A stretch of 64,000 nucleotides of DNA from Codonopsis lanceolata (taxonomy: Eukaryota > Streptophyta > Magnoliopsida > Asterales > Campanulaceae), in NCBI GenBank assembly GCA_013146195.2, contig CM028382.1, forward strand, positions 54,528,430-54,592,429. The letters are read 5' to 3'. Positions 1 to 9,375 of this stretch are shown here, one piece after another (the stretch's first letter is position 1; each line of letters starts with the position of its first letter). A program made the translations under genes and the position numbers. The notes under the pieces were generated by a model that was given only the letters and a program-made list of their open reading frames with translations, was not told where the DNA came from and did not search any database.

Positions 1-630
1 TTAGAGACTTTGATGTGATTCTTGGTATGGATTGGCTATGTGTACATCATGCTTTAGTTGATTGCCGTCGTAAGAAAGTAACTTTTGCCATGCCGGTATT
101 AGGAGTTTGTGTTTTCGGGTGATCATGCTATGAATGGGGTTCATATTATTTACGCCTTGCGGGCTAGACAACTTTTATCACGTGGGTGTGCGGGTATTTA
201 GCTTGCGTACTTGATACTAGCATGTCTTACTTAAGTTAGAAGATATTCGGTAGTTAATGAGTTCCACGATGTCTTTTCTACAGAGTATGCTTTACCTCCC
301 GACAGAAGCTAGAGTTACGTATTGAACTATTGCCGGGGACTTCGCCTATTTCTAGGGCACCTTATCGTATGGCTCAGCAGTTGCGAGAGTTGAAGGATCA
401 AGCTGCGGGAACTTCTAGATAGGGAGTTCATTAAACAGAGTGTATCTCCTTGGGGTGCACGGTGTTGTTTGTGAGGAAGAAGGATGGTAGTTTACGCCTT
501 TGTATAGACTATCGGCAGTTGAACCGGGCTACTATCAAAAATAGGTATCCTTGCCACACATTGATGATCTCTTTGATCAACTTCGGGGTTCGATTGTCTA
601 TTCCAAGTTTGACTTGAGTGGCTACCACCG
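1..630 (+). pseudogene. chromovirus retropepsin C-terminus and RT N-terminus, broken
   Basis: The first ~90 bases read FDVILGMDWL, the C-terminal signature of plant Ty3/gypsy aspartic proteases. From about 290 on, scattered frames match the start of the reverse transcriptase: a LPPDR-like linker, a SPWGA-like stretch near 450, a KKDGS/LRLCIDYRQLN-like stretch near 480-520, and SKFDLSGYH near 600-630. These pieces lie in different frames with several stops, so at least four frameshifts have built up. Function of the family: polyprotein processing and cDNA synthesis. This copy cannot do either. Confidence 0.72.
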
Positions 631-1030
631 GTGAGGGTTCGGCGGAGGATGTCCCGAAAACGCCTTAAAATGCAGCGTTATGGTCACTATGAATTTGTTG
701 TGATGCCGTTTGGGTTGACCAACGCACCTGCGGTTTTTATGGACTTGATGAATAGGGTTTTTCATGAGTATCTTGATTGTTTTGTGGTGGTATTTATTGA
801 TGACATTCTTGTGTACTCCAAGTCACGAGAGGAACATAAGAATCATTTGAGAGAAGTTCTTTCTATCTTGCGGAAGAAGCAACTTTATGCGAAATTTAGT
901 AAGTGTGCTTTCTGGCTAGAGCAAGTTTCTTTCTAGGGCACGTGGTGTCTAGTGATGGTATAGCGGTGGATCCATCCAAGGTTGAGGCGATTACTAAGTG
1001 GAAGAGCGCCTAGTACGGTAAGAAGTCCGT
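631..1030 (+). pseudogene. chromovirus reverse transcriptase palm/thumb fragment
   Basis: A 101-codon open stretch contains VMPFGLTNAPAVF (RT motif 4) and FIDDILVYS, the catalytic YxDD-type motif with Phe in the first position as is usual for Ty3/gypsy. It continues in another frame after 936 as GHVVSSDGIAVDPSKVEAI, the thumb/connection segment. A frameshift at about 935 and another near 1015 break the polyprotein. The catalytic Asp pair is preserved although the gene is dead. Confidence 0.85.
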
Positions 1031-1560
1031 AGTTTCTTGGGCTTGGCAGGTTATTACCGTAGGTTTATTGAGGGGTTTTCGAAGATCGCTACTCCGATGA
1101 CTAATTTGACTCAGAAGAAGTCTTCTTTTATATGGAGTGATAAGTGTGAGGCTAGTTTTCAGGAGTTGAAGAGGAGGTTGACTACGGCTCCTATCTTAGC
1201 ATTGCCTAGTGGTTCGGAGAACTTTGTGATTTATAGCGATGCCTCGTTAGAAGGCTTGGGTTGCGTGCTTATGCAGAATGGGAGAGTTATGGCTTATGCT
1301 TCCGGAAGTTATCACCTTATGAGCATAATTATCCGACACATGACCTTGAGTTAGCGGCTATTATTTTTGCGCTTCACAAGTGGAAGCATTATCTTTACGG
1401 GGCTAAGTTTGAAATATTCACCGATCATAAGAGTTTGAAGTATCTCTTTTCAAAAAGAGTTGAATATGCGACAGAGGCGATGGATGGAGAAACTTAAGGA
1501 TCATGACTGTACTATTTTATACCATCCAGGGAAAAGCTAATGTTGTTGCGGATGCCTTGA
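1031..1560 (+). pseudogene. chromovirus RNase H domain, broken
   Basis: LAGYYRRFIEGFSKIA near 1040-1085 is the RT-RNase H connection. YSDASLEGLGCVLMQ near 1230 carries the first catalytic Asp, and after a frameshift near 1300 the frame continues with YPTHDLELAAIIFALHKWKH (catalytic Glu region) and FTDHKSLKYLF (third catalytic Asp). A stop and frame change near 1495 separate it from GKANVVADALSRK, the end of the domain. This is the ordinary LTR-element RNase H; no second archaeal-type RNase H is present here, unlike the Tat elements further along. Confidence 0.85.
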
Positions 1561-2690
1561 GTAGGAAGGCTTTTATGTCTTGCTTGATGATGAGGGAATG
1601 GAAGATGCTTGAGGATGTCCGTGAGTGGAGTCCAGTTGTGAGTGGGCATAGGGTTATCTTTGCTAGTGTGCGTGCTACGCCTGCATTGTTCGAGTTGATT
1701 AAGAAGGCTCAAGCTTCTGATTCTGAGTTGAGGAAGTTATTGATGGATTGGGTGATGGTAAGACAGGAGTTGTGCTGTAATGGTATCTTAACTTTTCGAG
1801 GTAGAGTTTGTGTTCCTTCTACCGATGGAGTTAGGCGTATGGTTCTTGATGAGGCTCACAAGGCCAAGTATACTATACATCCAGGGAGTACCAAAATGTA
1901 TAGGGACTTGAAGAGACAGTTTTGGTGGAATGGGATGAAGAGAGAAATAGCAGAGTATGTATCTAGATGTTTGACATGTCGGCTGAGGTTAAGGTGAACA
2001 CCGAGAGACTGCGGTTTACTTCAGCCACTTGAGATACCGGAGTGGAAATGGGAGCATATCACCATGGATTTTGTGACAGGATTGCCACGTACTCGCCGAG
2101 GTTTTGATGCAGTTTGGGTTGTTGTGGATAGGTTGACAAAATCTTCACATTTTATTCCTATTGCGATGACTTATAGTTTGAGTCAGTTGGCAGCGTTGTA
2201 TATTCAGGATATCGTGAGGTTGCATGGTATTCCAGTTAGCATTGTTTCTGATAGAGACCCCAGGTTCACTTCTAGATTTTGGAATTCCTTGCAGGAAGCT
2301 TTAGTGCAGAAGTTGAATTTTAAAATGCATTTTCACCTGATCGATGGTTGGTCGGAGAGATTGATTAGGGTATTGGAGGATTTATTGCGTCCTTGTGCCA
2401 TGGATTTCAAAAGCGGTTGGGTTCTCATTTGCCATTAGCCGAATTTGCATATAATACAGATTTACCGATCTAGTATTGAGATGGCGCCATATGAGGCTTT
2501 ATATGGGCGTAAGTGTAGTTCACAAATTTCTTTGGGATGAAGTTGGTGAAGCTAAGCTTTGGGGTTCGGAGATGAACAACTTGATGGTGAGAGTGTAAAA
2601 GCTTATTAGAGATAGATTGCTACAGCTCGAGTAGGCAGAGAAAAGCTACTTGAACAAGGAGGCGTGACTTAGAGTTTCAGGTTGGTGACT
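1561..2690 (+). pseudogene. chromovirus integrase, broken
   Basis: The zinc-binding HHCC domain is visible around 1850-1980 (H..H followed by CLTC). The catalytic core starts at about 2064 with MDFVTGLP; the first Asp is in VVVDRLTKSSHF and the second in VSDRDPRF. The stretch that should carry the third catalytic residue is present but altered near 2340-2370 (GWSERLIRVLEDLL). From about 2440 to 2690 several frameshifts scatter the rest of the core and the linker. In an active element this enzyme inserts the cDNA; this copy is inactive. Confidence 0.85.
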
Positions 2691-3058
2691 TTGTATTCTT
2701 GAAAGTATCGCCCCGGCGCGGTACTAAGCGATTTGGGAAGAAAGGTAAGCTTTCGCCTAGATTTATTGGACCATTCGAGATCCTAGAGAGGATTGGAGCT
2801 TTGGCGTATCGGTTAGCATTGCCACCTTCTATATCGGATGTTCATGATGTCTTTCATGTCTCGATGCTACGCAAGTACTTGAAGGATGAGTCTCATGTCC
2901 TTACTTATGATGAGATTTCCATTGAACCTGACCTTTCTTATGATGAGAAGCCGGTGAGGATTCTTGATCTGAAGGAACAAGTCTTGAGAACAAAGAGGAT
3001 TCCGTTAGTGAAGGTCTTGTGGAAGAATCATAACATTAGAGGGAAGCCACGTGAGAGG
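2691..3058 (+). pseudogene. integrase C-terminal domain and chromodomain, cut by N gap
   Basis: An open stretch of about 120 codons reads FIGPFEILERIGALAYRLAL (integrase C-terminal GPF/Y motif), then DVHDVFHVSMLRKY, and then EKPVRILDLKEQVLRTKRIP with VLWKNHN. That last part is a type-II-like chromodomain, which in chromoviruses directs integration towards heterochromatin. The chromodomain is cut after about residue 120 by the run of Ns. Confidence 0.85.
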
Positions 3059-3158
3059 NNNNNNNNNNNNNNNNNNNNNNNNNNNNNNNNNNNNNNNNNN
3101 NNNNNNNNNNNNNNNNNNNNNNNNNNNNNNNNNNNNNNNNNNNNNNNNNNNNNNNNNN
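3059..3158. other. assembly gap, 100 Ns
   Basis: Exactly 100 Ns, the customary placeholder for a gap of unknown size between contigs. The chromovirus on the left and the Tat element on the right are different families, so the gap joins unrelated sequence. No open frame that crosses it should be trusted. Confidence 0.99.
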
Positions 3159-4151
3159 AAGGGAGGCGGAATTATTCGGCTGGAGAAAGTTGTGCGGCCT
3201 AGTGCGGACTCAAAGGCTCGAAACTCTATCTGCGGGGGCGATCCATCAAGCTCATCTCGGGATGGATCTATCAAATACATCTTGACAAACCATCACTTTC
3301 AGTGACGGCTAAGTGGGCCTTCCTTCTCAGCAGTTTGACATAACATATGTCACGCTCGAATCTATCAGCGGCGTCATCGCGAATCACTTGGCAGATACCT
3401 CTCGTAGGCCGAAGATGCTGCGAGCCCGGTTTCCCAGACAGGTGTCTTGAAATCGCGACCACGACACCGGTTGGCGGATGTTCTTTTGGCGGAGCGCAAA
3501 CAAAAGAGGCTTTGGCATAGAGATCTTACTCATCGATCCGGCCGATTCTCACACTCCACGGCCTTAAGATTGGAGTTTGAATGCCAACAACACCAGCGAA
3601 TCTGAAGCTTGCATCGCCGGCCTAGAGGCTCTCCAAAGGAAGGCTAAAAATCTCGAAGTCTTTGGAGACTCTGCGATCATAAACCAAGTCGAAGGGAAGT
3701 GGAAAACCCAAGATCCCATTTGCAACTCTATCATGCCAAATTAACGGCCACTGCACGCTCGGTTTTATTCCATCTCATTCCACTTGCCTTACGGGACATA
3801 AATCAATTTCACGATGCGGCCACTTTAGCATCAGCGTTCAGATTCATGAAATCCAAGTCAACCGCCGTAGTCGGAAGAAAGTCACGCTGCATCTTGCTTC
3901 AAAATTGATCACGACCCAGGGGCAAATCACGAGCCACAGTATATTGATATCCAAAATCTTCTTCAGAAAGGAATCTACCCTCCTAGCCTAGACAAAAGAG
4001 GGAGAATTTCCCTGCGAAGATGGGCATCGCAATTTGTGTTCAGTGGTGGCAGCCTATATAAAAGGCACTACCAAGGCCTCAATCTCTTATGCGTCAATCA
4101 GGCCAAAGCAGAGCAAATTATGGACCAACTCCATGGTGGTACCTGCGGACC
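3159..4151 (+). pseudogene. Tat RNase H end, archaeal-type RNase H and pre-integrase region
   Basis: Scattered frames read AKWAFLLS and VIANHLADTSR near 3310-3400 (end of the LTR-type RNase H), then IAGLEALQRKAKNLEVFGDS and INQVEGKW at about 3620-3700, which is the core of the second, archaeal-type RNase H acquired by the Tat lineage. Further on are IYPPSLDKRGRISLRRWAS and QLHGGTCGPH near 3970-4155, the start of the integrase zinc domain. Stops and frameshifts are frequent. The pre-integrase region is cut by the insertion starting at 4152. Confidence 0.8.
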
Positions 4152-5443
4152 ACATGATCGATGTTTTATTTTATCTATTTCCTTGCAAGTGTACAAGACT
4201 ATTATAGAATAGACTCGGAAGCAAGGGTCGAACCACATAGACAAGTGATCACGAACAGTGCGGTTATAGATAGCAAATTATTAACCTAAGGGGGGTTTTT
4301 ATGTTTAATTCTACTCTAATTTACTAGTTATAGATGTTAACTAATTAGACAGTAATAACAGATATGAAGATCTTATGGTGAGTGGAAATCTAGGATTCTG
4401 GGTTTCACTTATATCTCCTTTATGTTCAATTCATAATAATGTCATTCAATGTCTTGGGTTCGTTCACTAAAAATAGATATGGTTACGTTGAACAATTGGT
4501 TCATCTCCTCCCGCAAAATTCACCCATTCCATATCCTAAGCACGAGGAACGTAATCTAGTTGTCACCTAGATTTATGATCTATCTGTCACCTAGATCATG
4601 TAAGAACCGGTCCTAACTTATCACTCTCGTGCTTCGATAGGTCCAATTTATTGTGTTGGTGAGCCGATTGTACGACATATGCATTTGGCCATGCAGGTAT
4701 CCGCACCTCTAAGCCTTTATTATTTGCGATTACATTCATTTGTTCAAAGCAAAATAATAGAGGGATTGATAAACAACACAATCAACAAGCATTGAATAGA
4801 CATAAATATAAGAATCAAAACATAAATTCGATACAAGTTACCTCCCACCTCCTAGATTAGGGATGATTTAGTTCATCATAGGCGATGAACGACACATGAA
4901 GATGATGGAAGACATGATTTGATCTTCAATACTTGAAATTACAAAACCTAATTATGTTATACAATCTAAAACTACCTAAAATCTATGTAAAGAGAGCTTC
5001 CAGCCGTCCTCCTTATGCTTAGGCTCGGCATCTGACTTCTATATATACTTGGGAGTTGTGATTGAATCGAATGACTGTGTGAAAACCCGAATTTGCGCAT
5101 GCGCTACCTTGCGGTCATGAGTCTTTGAATACTTGCGTCCGCAGGTCTCCGGTGTGTGCTTCTTGGCTCTTCGATTGCGCTTGAGGGCCAGATGCGCCTA
5201 CCTTGCGGTGCAGGTGCGAGGCACTGCTTCGTCAAAGGTGTCGGATGGCAGACTTTATTTTCTTCAATTTTTCTTTCTTTGTAATTTGCACTTAAAACCA
5301 CAGGTTTCGCGTATTTTCACGAACAATCCTGAAACTTACAAAACTCACCAAAAACATATATTAGTACTCAAAAGACTCATGAAATAGCCTAATTCAAGTC
5401 ACAGAAGCATATAAAATCGACGTATAAAATACATCGATCACCA
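4152..5443. mobile_element. 1.3-kb terminal-inverted-repeat insertion, probably non-autonomous MULE-like
   Basis: The left end has TGATCGATG followed by TTTTATTTTAT (4155-4174). The right end, read in reverse complement, has TGATCGATG followed by TATTTTATAC (5421-5440). The host integrase frame stops at one end and resumes at the other. The flanks CTGCGGACC (4143-4151) and CTGTGGACC (5444-5452) are a plausible 9-bp target duplication with one mismatch, which points to a Mutator-like element. The interior has no transposase and is mostly AT-rich, with a GC-richer part at 5095-5250. The superfamily is an inference; the insertion itself is clear. Confidence 0.68.
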
Positions 5444-6517
5444 CTGTGGACCCCATGAATGAATACATGCTATCCAAAGAAAGTTATCGAGCAAGGATAC
5501 TATTGGAGTTCGCTTGAAAGCAAGCGCATTCGGTGGAGTGCGACAACGCGACAAGTGCCAACGTTTTGCAAATCTGCATACGTGCTTGCACATCTTATAC
5601 AACTCCATAGCTCCGGTCCTTCTCCATTTGGGGGTATCGGCGTCATAGGTCAAATTCACACGAAGGGATCTAATGGCCATGAATGCGTATGTCTGTCGTA
5701 GCCGTCGACCACTACTTTACAAAGTGGGTGGAAGCCTCTTCCTACAAGATCCTAAATGCCGAGAAAGGTGTCGAATTTATCAGGGCCAATATCATATACC
5801 GCTATGGAGTGCCTTTCGAGAATCATCTCCGACAACGGCTCTCATTTTGAAGGGGCGTGAATGGTGCATGCAGCGAATTCAAAATTCAAAGACACAAATC
5901 TTCCCCCTATCGGCCGCAAGCAAGCGGTTGCCGTTGAGCGATCAACAAAACCCTCGAAAACATCATCGGAAAAATGGGCGACACAGGAAGAGGCGGCGGA
6001 AAAGCTACCACTAGCCCTCACGGGGCTATCGCACCTCGATCGGTACACCCAGCTGGGGCTACCTACTCTTTAGCATATGGCATGGAGGCGGTCTTTGCCT
6101 ATTGAAGTGAAATACCATCATTAAGAGTAATGATGGAATCGACATAGGTCGTAAGTCGGGGTCAAAGGGCGACTTGAAGAATTAGCCACGATCGATGAGC
6201 AGCGGTTACTAGCCCTCGAGCACACTCGGCCTATCAAGGCGCATAGCCCGTGCGTTCAACAAAAAAGTCAAAGGCCGCGACATCCAAGTCGAAGATCTGG
6301 TGCTTCGAGAAAAACCTCCTAGTTATGTTGATACTAGGGGAAAATGGAAATCTCCGTGGATGGGACTATACATTGTCAAAGAGATCCGGTCAGGAGGAGC
6401 CGTACTCCTTACAAACCAGGAAGGAGAAGACCTTGTTCAGTCCTTCAACATTGACAAGCTCAAAAGGTACTATGCTTGAGCCAATCTATCCGACAAAAGT
6501 GCTTCCCTCTCCAGCTC
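5444..6517 (+). pseudogene. Tat integrase, broken
   Basis: After the insertion the zinc domain continues as MLSKKVIEQGYYWSSLES. The core follows near 5695-5850: VVDHYFTKWVEAS with the first catalytic Asp, IIYRYGVPF, and IISDNGSHF with the second. The third catalytic region lies near 5920-5960 in another frame. The C-terminal domain (WEGPY-like, then KGGAVLLTNQEGE-like) is near 6330-6440, and the frame ends near 6480 with FNIDKLKRYYA-like sequence. There are at least five frameshifts. Confidence 0.8.
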
Positions 6518-6660
6518 GCTAGGTTGAAAACCCGAAAGGGCGGCCTAGGCAAAAGTTAGAGAAAAAAAAAATAATAGAAAAAAAAAGGATATAATAAAAA
6601 GGAGAAATAAGGGCTTGCTAGGTTGAAAACCCGAAAGGGCGGCCTAGGCAAAAATTAGAG
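6517..6660 (+). repeat. 99-bp direct repeat with A-rich spacer after integrase
   Basis: A ~45-bp unit starting GCTAGGTTGAAAACCCGAAA begins at 6518 and again at 6617, with an A-rich spacer, giving a period of 99 bp. The same kind of unit is known just downstream of pol in Tat-type elements, so it fits the 3' untranslated region. The function is unknown. Confidence 0.8.
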
Positions 6661-7407
6661 CATAAAAAAAAATCAGGAGAAAAAGGAGAGGGAAGACACT
6701 CTTTTGGATCTTCGGCATTCTATATCCGGTCTTCAGTATACAACAGGCTCAACTGACAAAGGAAAGAGAAAAACCACAACAAAAGCTCACATTAAAATAC
6801 TTAATATATATTACAAGGTCCTAAGGTGCAACTTAGGAATGTTTATTTAAGACATTTTTATTATACATTAACTGCACTGCATATATATACATATTCCTGC
6901 CTACACCCCCACTTGTTTCCCCCAAACATTCCTTCCTTTTTTTCGGCCAAAGCGGTCTATCCATGCTGCGGCGTCCACCAAGCCGGGGCCCATATCCTCT
7001 CTGCGAGGCACAGAAGAGCCCCTGTTCTCAGAACCGCCAGAAGTGTCTCCTTCATCATCACCGACATCTCAATTCTCGTGGATTCTTGTGTTGCTAGGTC
7101 CAGCTCCGTTATCTCGACACCGATTACCCATCAGTGAGGGAGGAGCCTCTTAACCGCTTCGTTCCCGAGGATTATCTTCGATTGCCATTATCAGGCCTTA
7201 TATCAGTGCCCCATCCATTTTGAGGGGAAGGGACAGCCTCTTCTTGTTCCCAAGGATTGTGCTCTTGACATGCGTTGTCATGTCGAGGGACCTCGAAATC
7301 AGCATATCTGAAGCCAGTACCCCATTCAGCCTCAGGGGGGCGACCTCCGCCCGTTTCCCAGTCTTGGAACCCGCTTCATCAGTCAGGGAGCCACTTGGGC
7401 GCCAAGG
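6661..7407. other. 3' untranslated spacer of the Tat element
   Basis: No convincing coding sequence on either strand. The first half is purine-rich, then pyrimidine-rich near 6900-6950. The part from 6950 to 7400 is GC-richer and may be the 3' end of the antisense gene that follows. Confidence 0.5.
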
Positions 7408-8695
7408 TTATGTACTACTTTGAAATCTTCCTCTGGAACTCCGAGGAATGACCAAGCCTGAGCTCTCGATCTCCTCGCCTATCTCCATAAGGCGAGCATC
7501 AATGCCAGTAGCTACATGCCGGCCGAACAAACTTCTCAGCCTTCGCCGAATCCTGCGGGAAGATTCCTCAGCAATTACCATTATCCATGCCAAGTATTCA
7601 AGGGACAAGAATATATAATCAGAGAACAAATAGGCCACCAGAAGCCTATCAAAGTCCAGACGCCACATCCGCTGAAAATCAAAAGTCAGAGTCCTGTCAT
7701 TCGTCATCTCCAAAAACATCGGGCGAGTCGTGTGCGGAATAACTGCTCCGGCCCGGCGCAGATGATACATCGACACTATAAAAAGAAGTTCTTCTGATGC
7801 CCAACATGACGACTTGAGCATAGCCGGCGGAGTGCAAGAGGAAGTGCCGAATCTCCCAGTGGCTAATCACCCAGGATAAGTCCATGGAGCCCCTCCGAAA
7901 GAAATCCTCGGTCCAGTCATAGTCGAGAAAAATTGGTTTGAGGAAGCGGCGCGAAGCCATAAAGCCGGATCATATCTCCCAGGGCTAAAGGAGCGAGGAG
8001 CCATCAAGCGAAAAATGCTCCTCGACCACATATGGATCGAGATGGGACCGCCCGGTAGGGAAAAGTTCGTTGCCACCAGAAAAAGCATCAAGACCAGCCA
8101 GAGTCTCGGCTAGGATTACTGGAACGATATTCGCCCGGCGATCACGTGCCTGCAGAGCGAGATCCACCACTCGCACGTCAATAAATCCCTGATGGCCCAC
8201 CAGCAGATATCTTCCCACCAGACATAGGAAAAGAGCCGTCAGCCGGCGCCTCAAATAGTCCACGTCATCCTCTATGAACTCTGTGAATGATCGAGGAAGA
8301 ACGGTTAAGTCAAAGTTCACCCCGTTATAGAAACCCGGGATGGCTTGGCGAGTAGTGCGGAATAGCTCCCTAATTGCCATGTAGGGACGCCTCCGAGGCG
8401 AGGGCACGACAATATTATGAGTGGCAGCAACTCCCAACATTGCACAAAATTCTTCAAAGGCTGGGCACATTTCATTCATCCCAAAATTAAAGAGATGATC
8501 CTGACGAGACCAGAACCTAGACGCTCCTCTCAACATGTCCCAGTTGATCACGATATTTCTCCAGGAAAGAAGGCACCTGAAGCCAAAAATGTGATCGAAC
8601 TAGTCACGCTCGTCGGCTCGGAGGGCAAGAATCAATAGGTCGAGGGCATTTTCATAAATTTCTAATTCTAGAGGTGTATGGTACGGGGCAGCCAT
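7408..8695 (-). pseudogene. antisense DUF7745-like/plant-mobile-domain-related protein, frameshifted
   Basis: The likely start ATG is at 8695 (MAAPYHTPLELEIYENALDL), downstream of a TATA box at 8817-8825. An in-frame stop occurs near 8617. The longest preserved block (8551-7985) reads RFWSRQDHLFNFGMNEMCPA, EEFCAMLG, a FYNGVNFDL-like stretch and DYLRRRLTALFLCLVGRYLL, resembling the DUF7745 family found in antisense ORFs of plant Tat elements. Frameshifts near 7980 and 7820 throw the rest into other frames (LDYDWTEDFF, then RTLTFDFQRMW). The family is little characterised; no enzymatic activity can be assigned. The gene runs opposite to gag-pol. Confidence 0.68.
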
Positions 8696-8816
8696 TAGAG
8701 CAGAAATATAAAACTTTCTCTGTCAAAAGGAAGAGCAACTGAGAAGGAGAAGCTGAGAAGAAACGAAGCAGGCTGAAAGAAAATCAGACGTGAAGAATTC
8801 AGGCTCGCCGGGTCTC

Positions 8817-8825
8817 CTTTTATAG
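8817..8825 (-). promoter_or_regulatory. TATA box of antisense gene
   Basis: On the minus strand CTATAAAAGG lies about 120 bp upstream of the ATG at 8695, with a pyrimidine-rich leader between. Spacing and sequence fit a plant core promoter driving the antisense gene. Confidence 0.6.
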
Positions 8826-8894
8826 CAGAAATAATAAAAATCGACAAACAGGAAGAACAGTGGTGAACAGTGGCCAAGAAAAATCTCCCAGGAA

Positions 8895-8968
8895 GGCCAA
8901 TTTGGGCGCCACCCTCATGAAATTTGGGCATGGCGCCCAAATTGCTTATATGCCACGCCCAAATTGCT
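8895..8968 (-). promoter_or_regulatory. palindromic GGGC/GCCC motif cluster upstream of antisense TATA
   Basis: Three overlapping variants of AATTTGGGC..GCCCAAATT occur about 75-145 bp upstream (minus strand) of the TATA box. The same motif is clustered in the LTR at 13915-14130. The spacing suggests an upstream promoter element shared by sense and antisense transcription units; which factor binds is unknown. TGGGC resembles site-II/TCP-type elements only loosely. Confidence 0.5.
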
Positions 8969-9375
8969 CCTTTACTTCATCTGAAATTCTGGTTTCTGTC
9001 CAAATCACCAATTGAAACCTTGTCTGATCACGGGAAGGCCTAGCAACTATTAAAAAGAGTATAGATGGCCACAATTATGCCCCCTCACACAGGAAGAGGC
9101 GGCTGCCTCTTCCTCTACCCGCAGATCGCCAGAAAAGCCCCTTTAAGCCGAAGGTGTATTCTTTTCAAATTCATTTCTATAGTACAACATGCCATTACCC
9201 TTAGGAGTCGGTATAGCTTTATTTTTTGCATGTATTTTGAGTGTGCATTTTATTTTATCATGTCATATAAAATTATATTACATTTCATCATTCATGTTTG
9301 TACAGATGCTAATTACTAATTACAAATAAAAAGAAAGAAAGAGAAAAAAAAAGCTGACATGTGCAGGAAAAGAAG

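Larger units (their letters stand above)
1..3058 (+). mobile_element. Ty3/gypsy chromovirus remnant (Tekay/Del-like), LTRs missing
   Basis: Pieces of protease, reverse transcriptase, RNase H, integrase and a C-terminal chromodomain follow each other in the order protease-RT-RH-INT-chromodomain, which defines Ty3/gypsy chromoviruses. The integrase start (MDFVTGLPRTRRGFDAVWVV) and the chromodomain ending resemble the Tekay/Del clade; that clade is my inference. The reading frame is broken many times by small indels and stops, so the copy is dead. The 5' part lies outside the window and the 3' end runs into a gap of Ns, so no LTR or target duplication can be seen. Confidence 0.88.

Noticed and set aside
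3005..3305. Open frames that run across the first N gap on both strands
   Set aside because: They consist mainly of undefined residues; the flanks belong to different elements.
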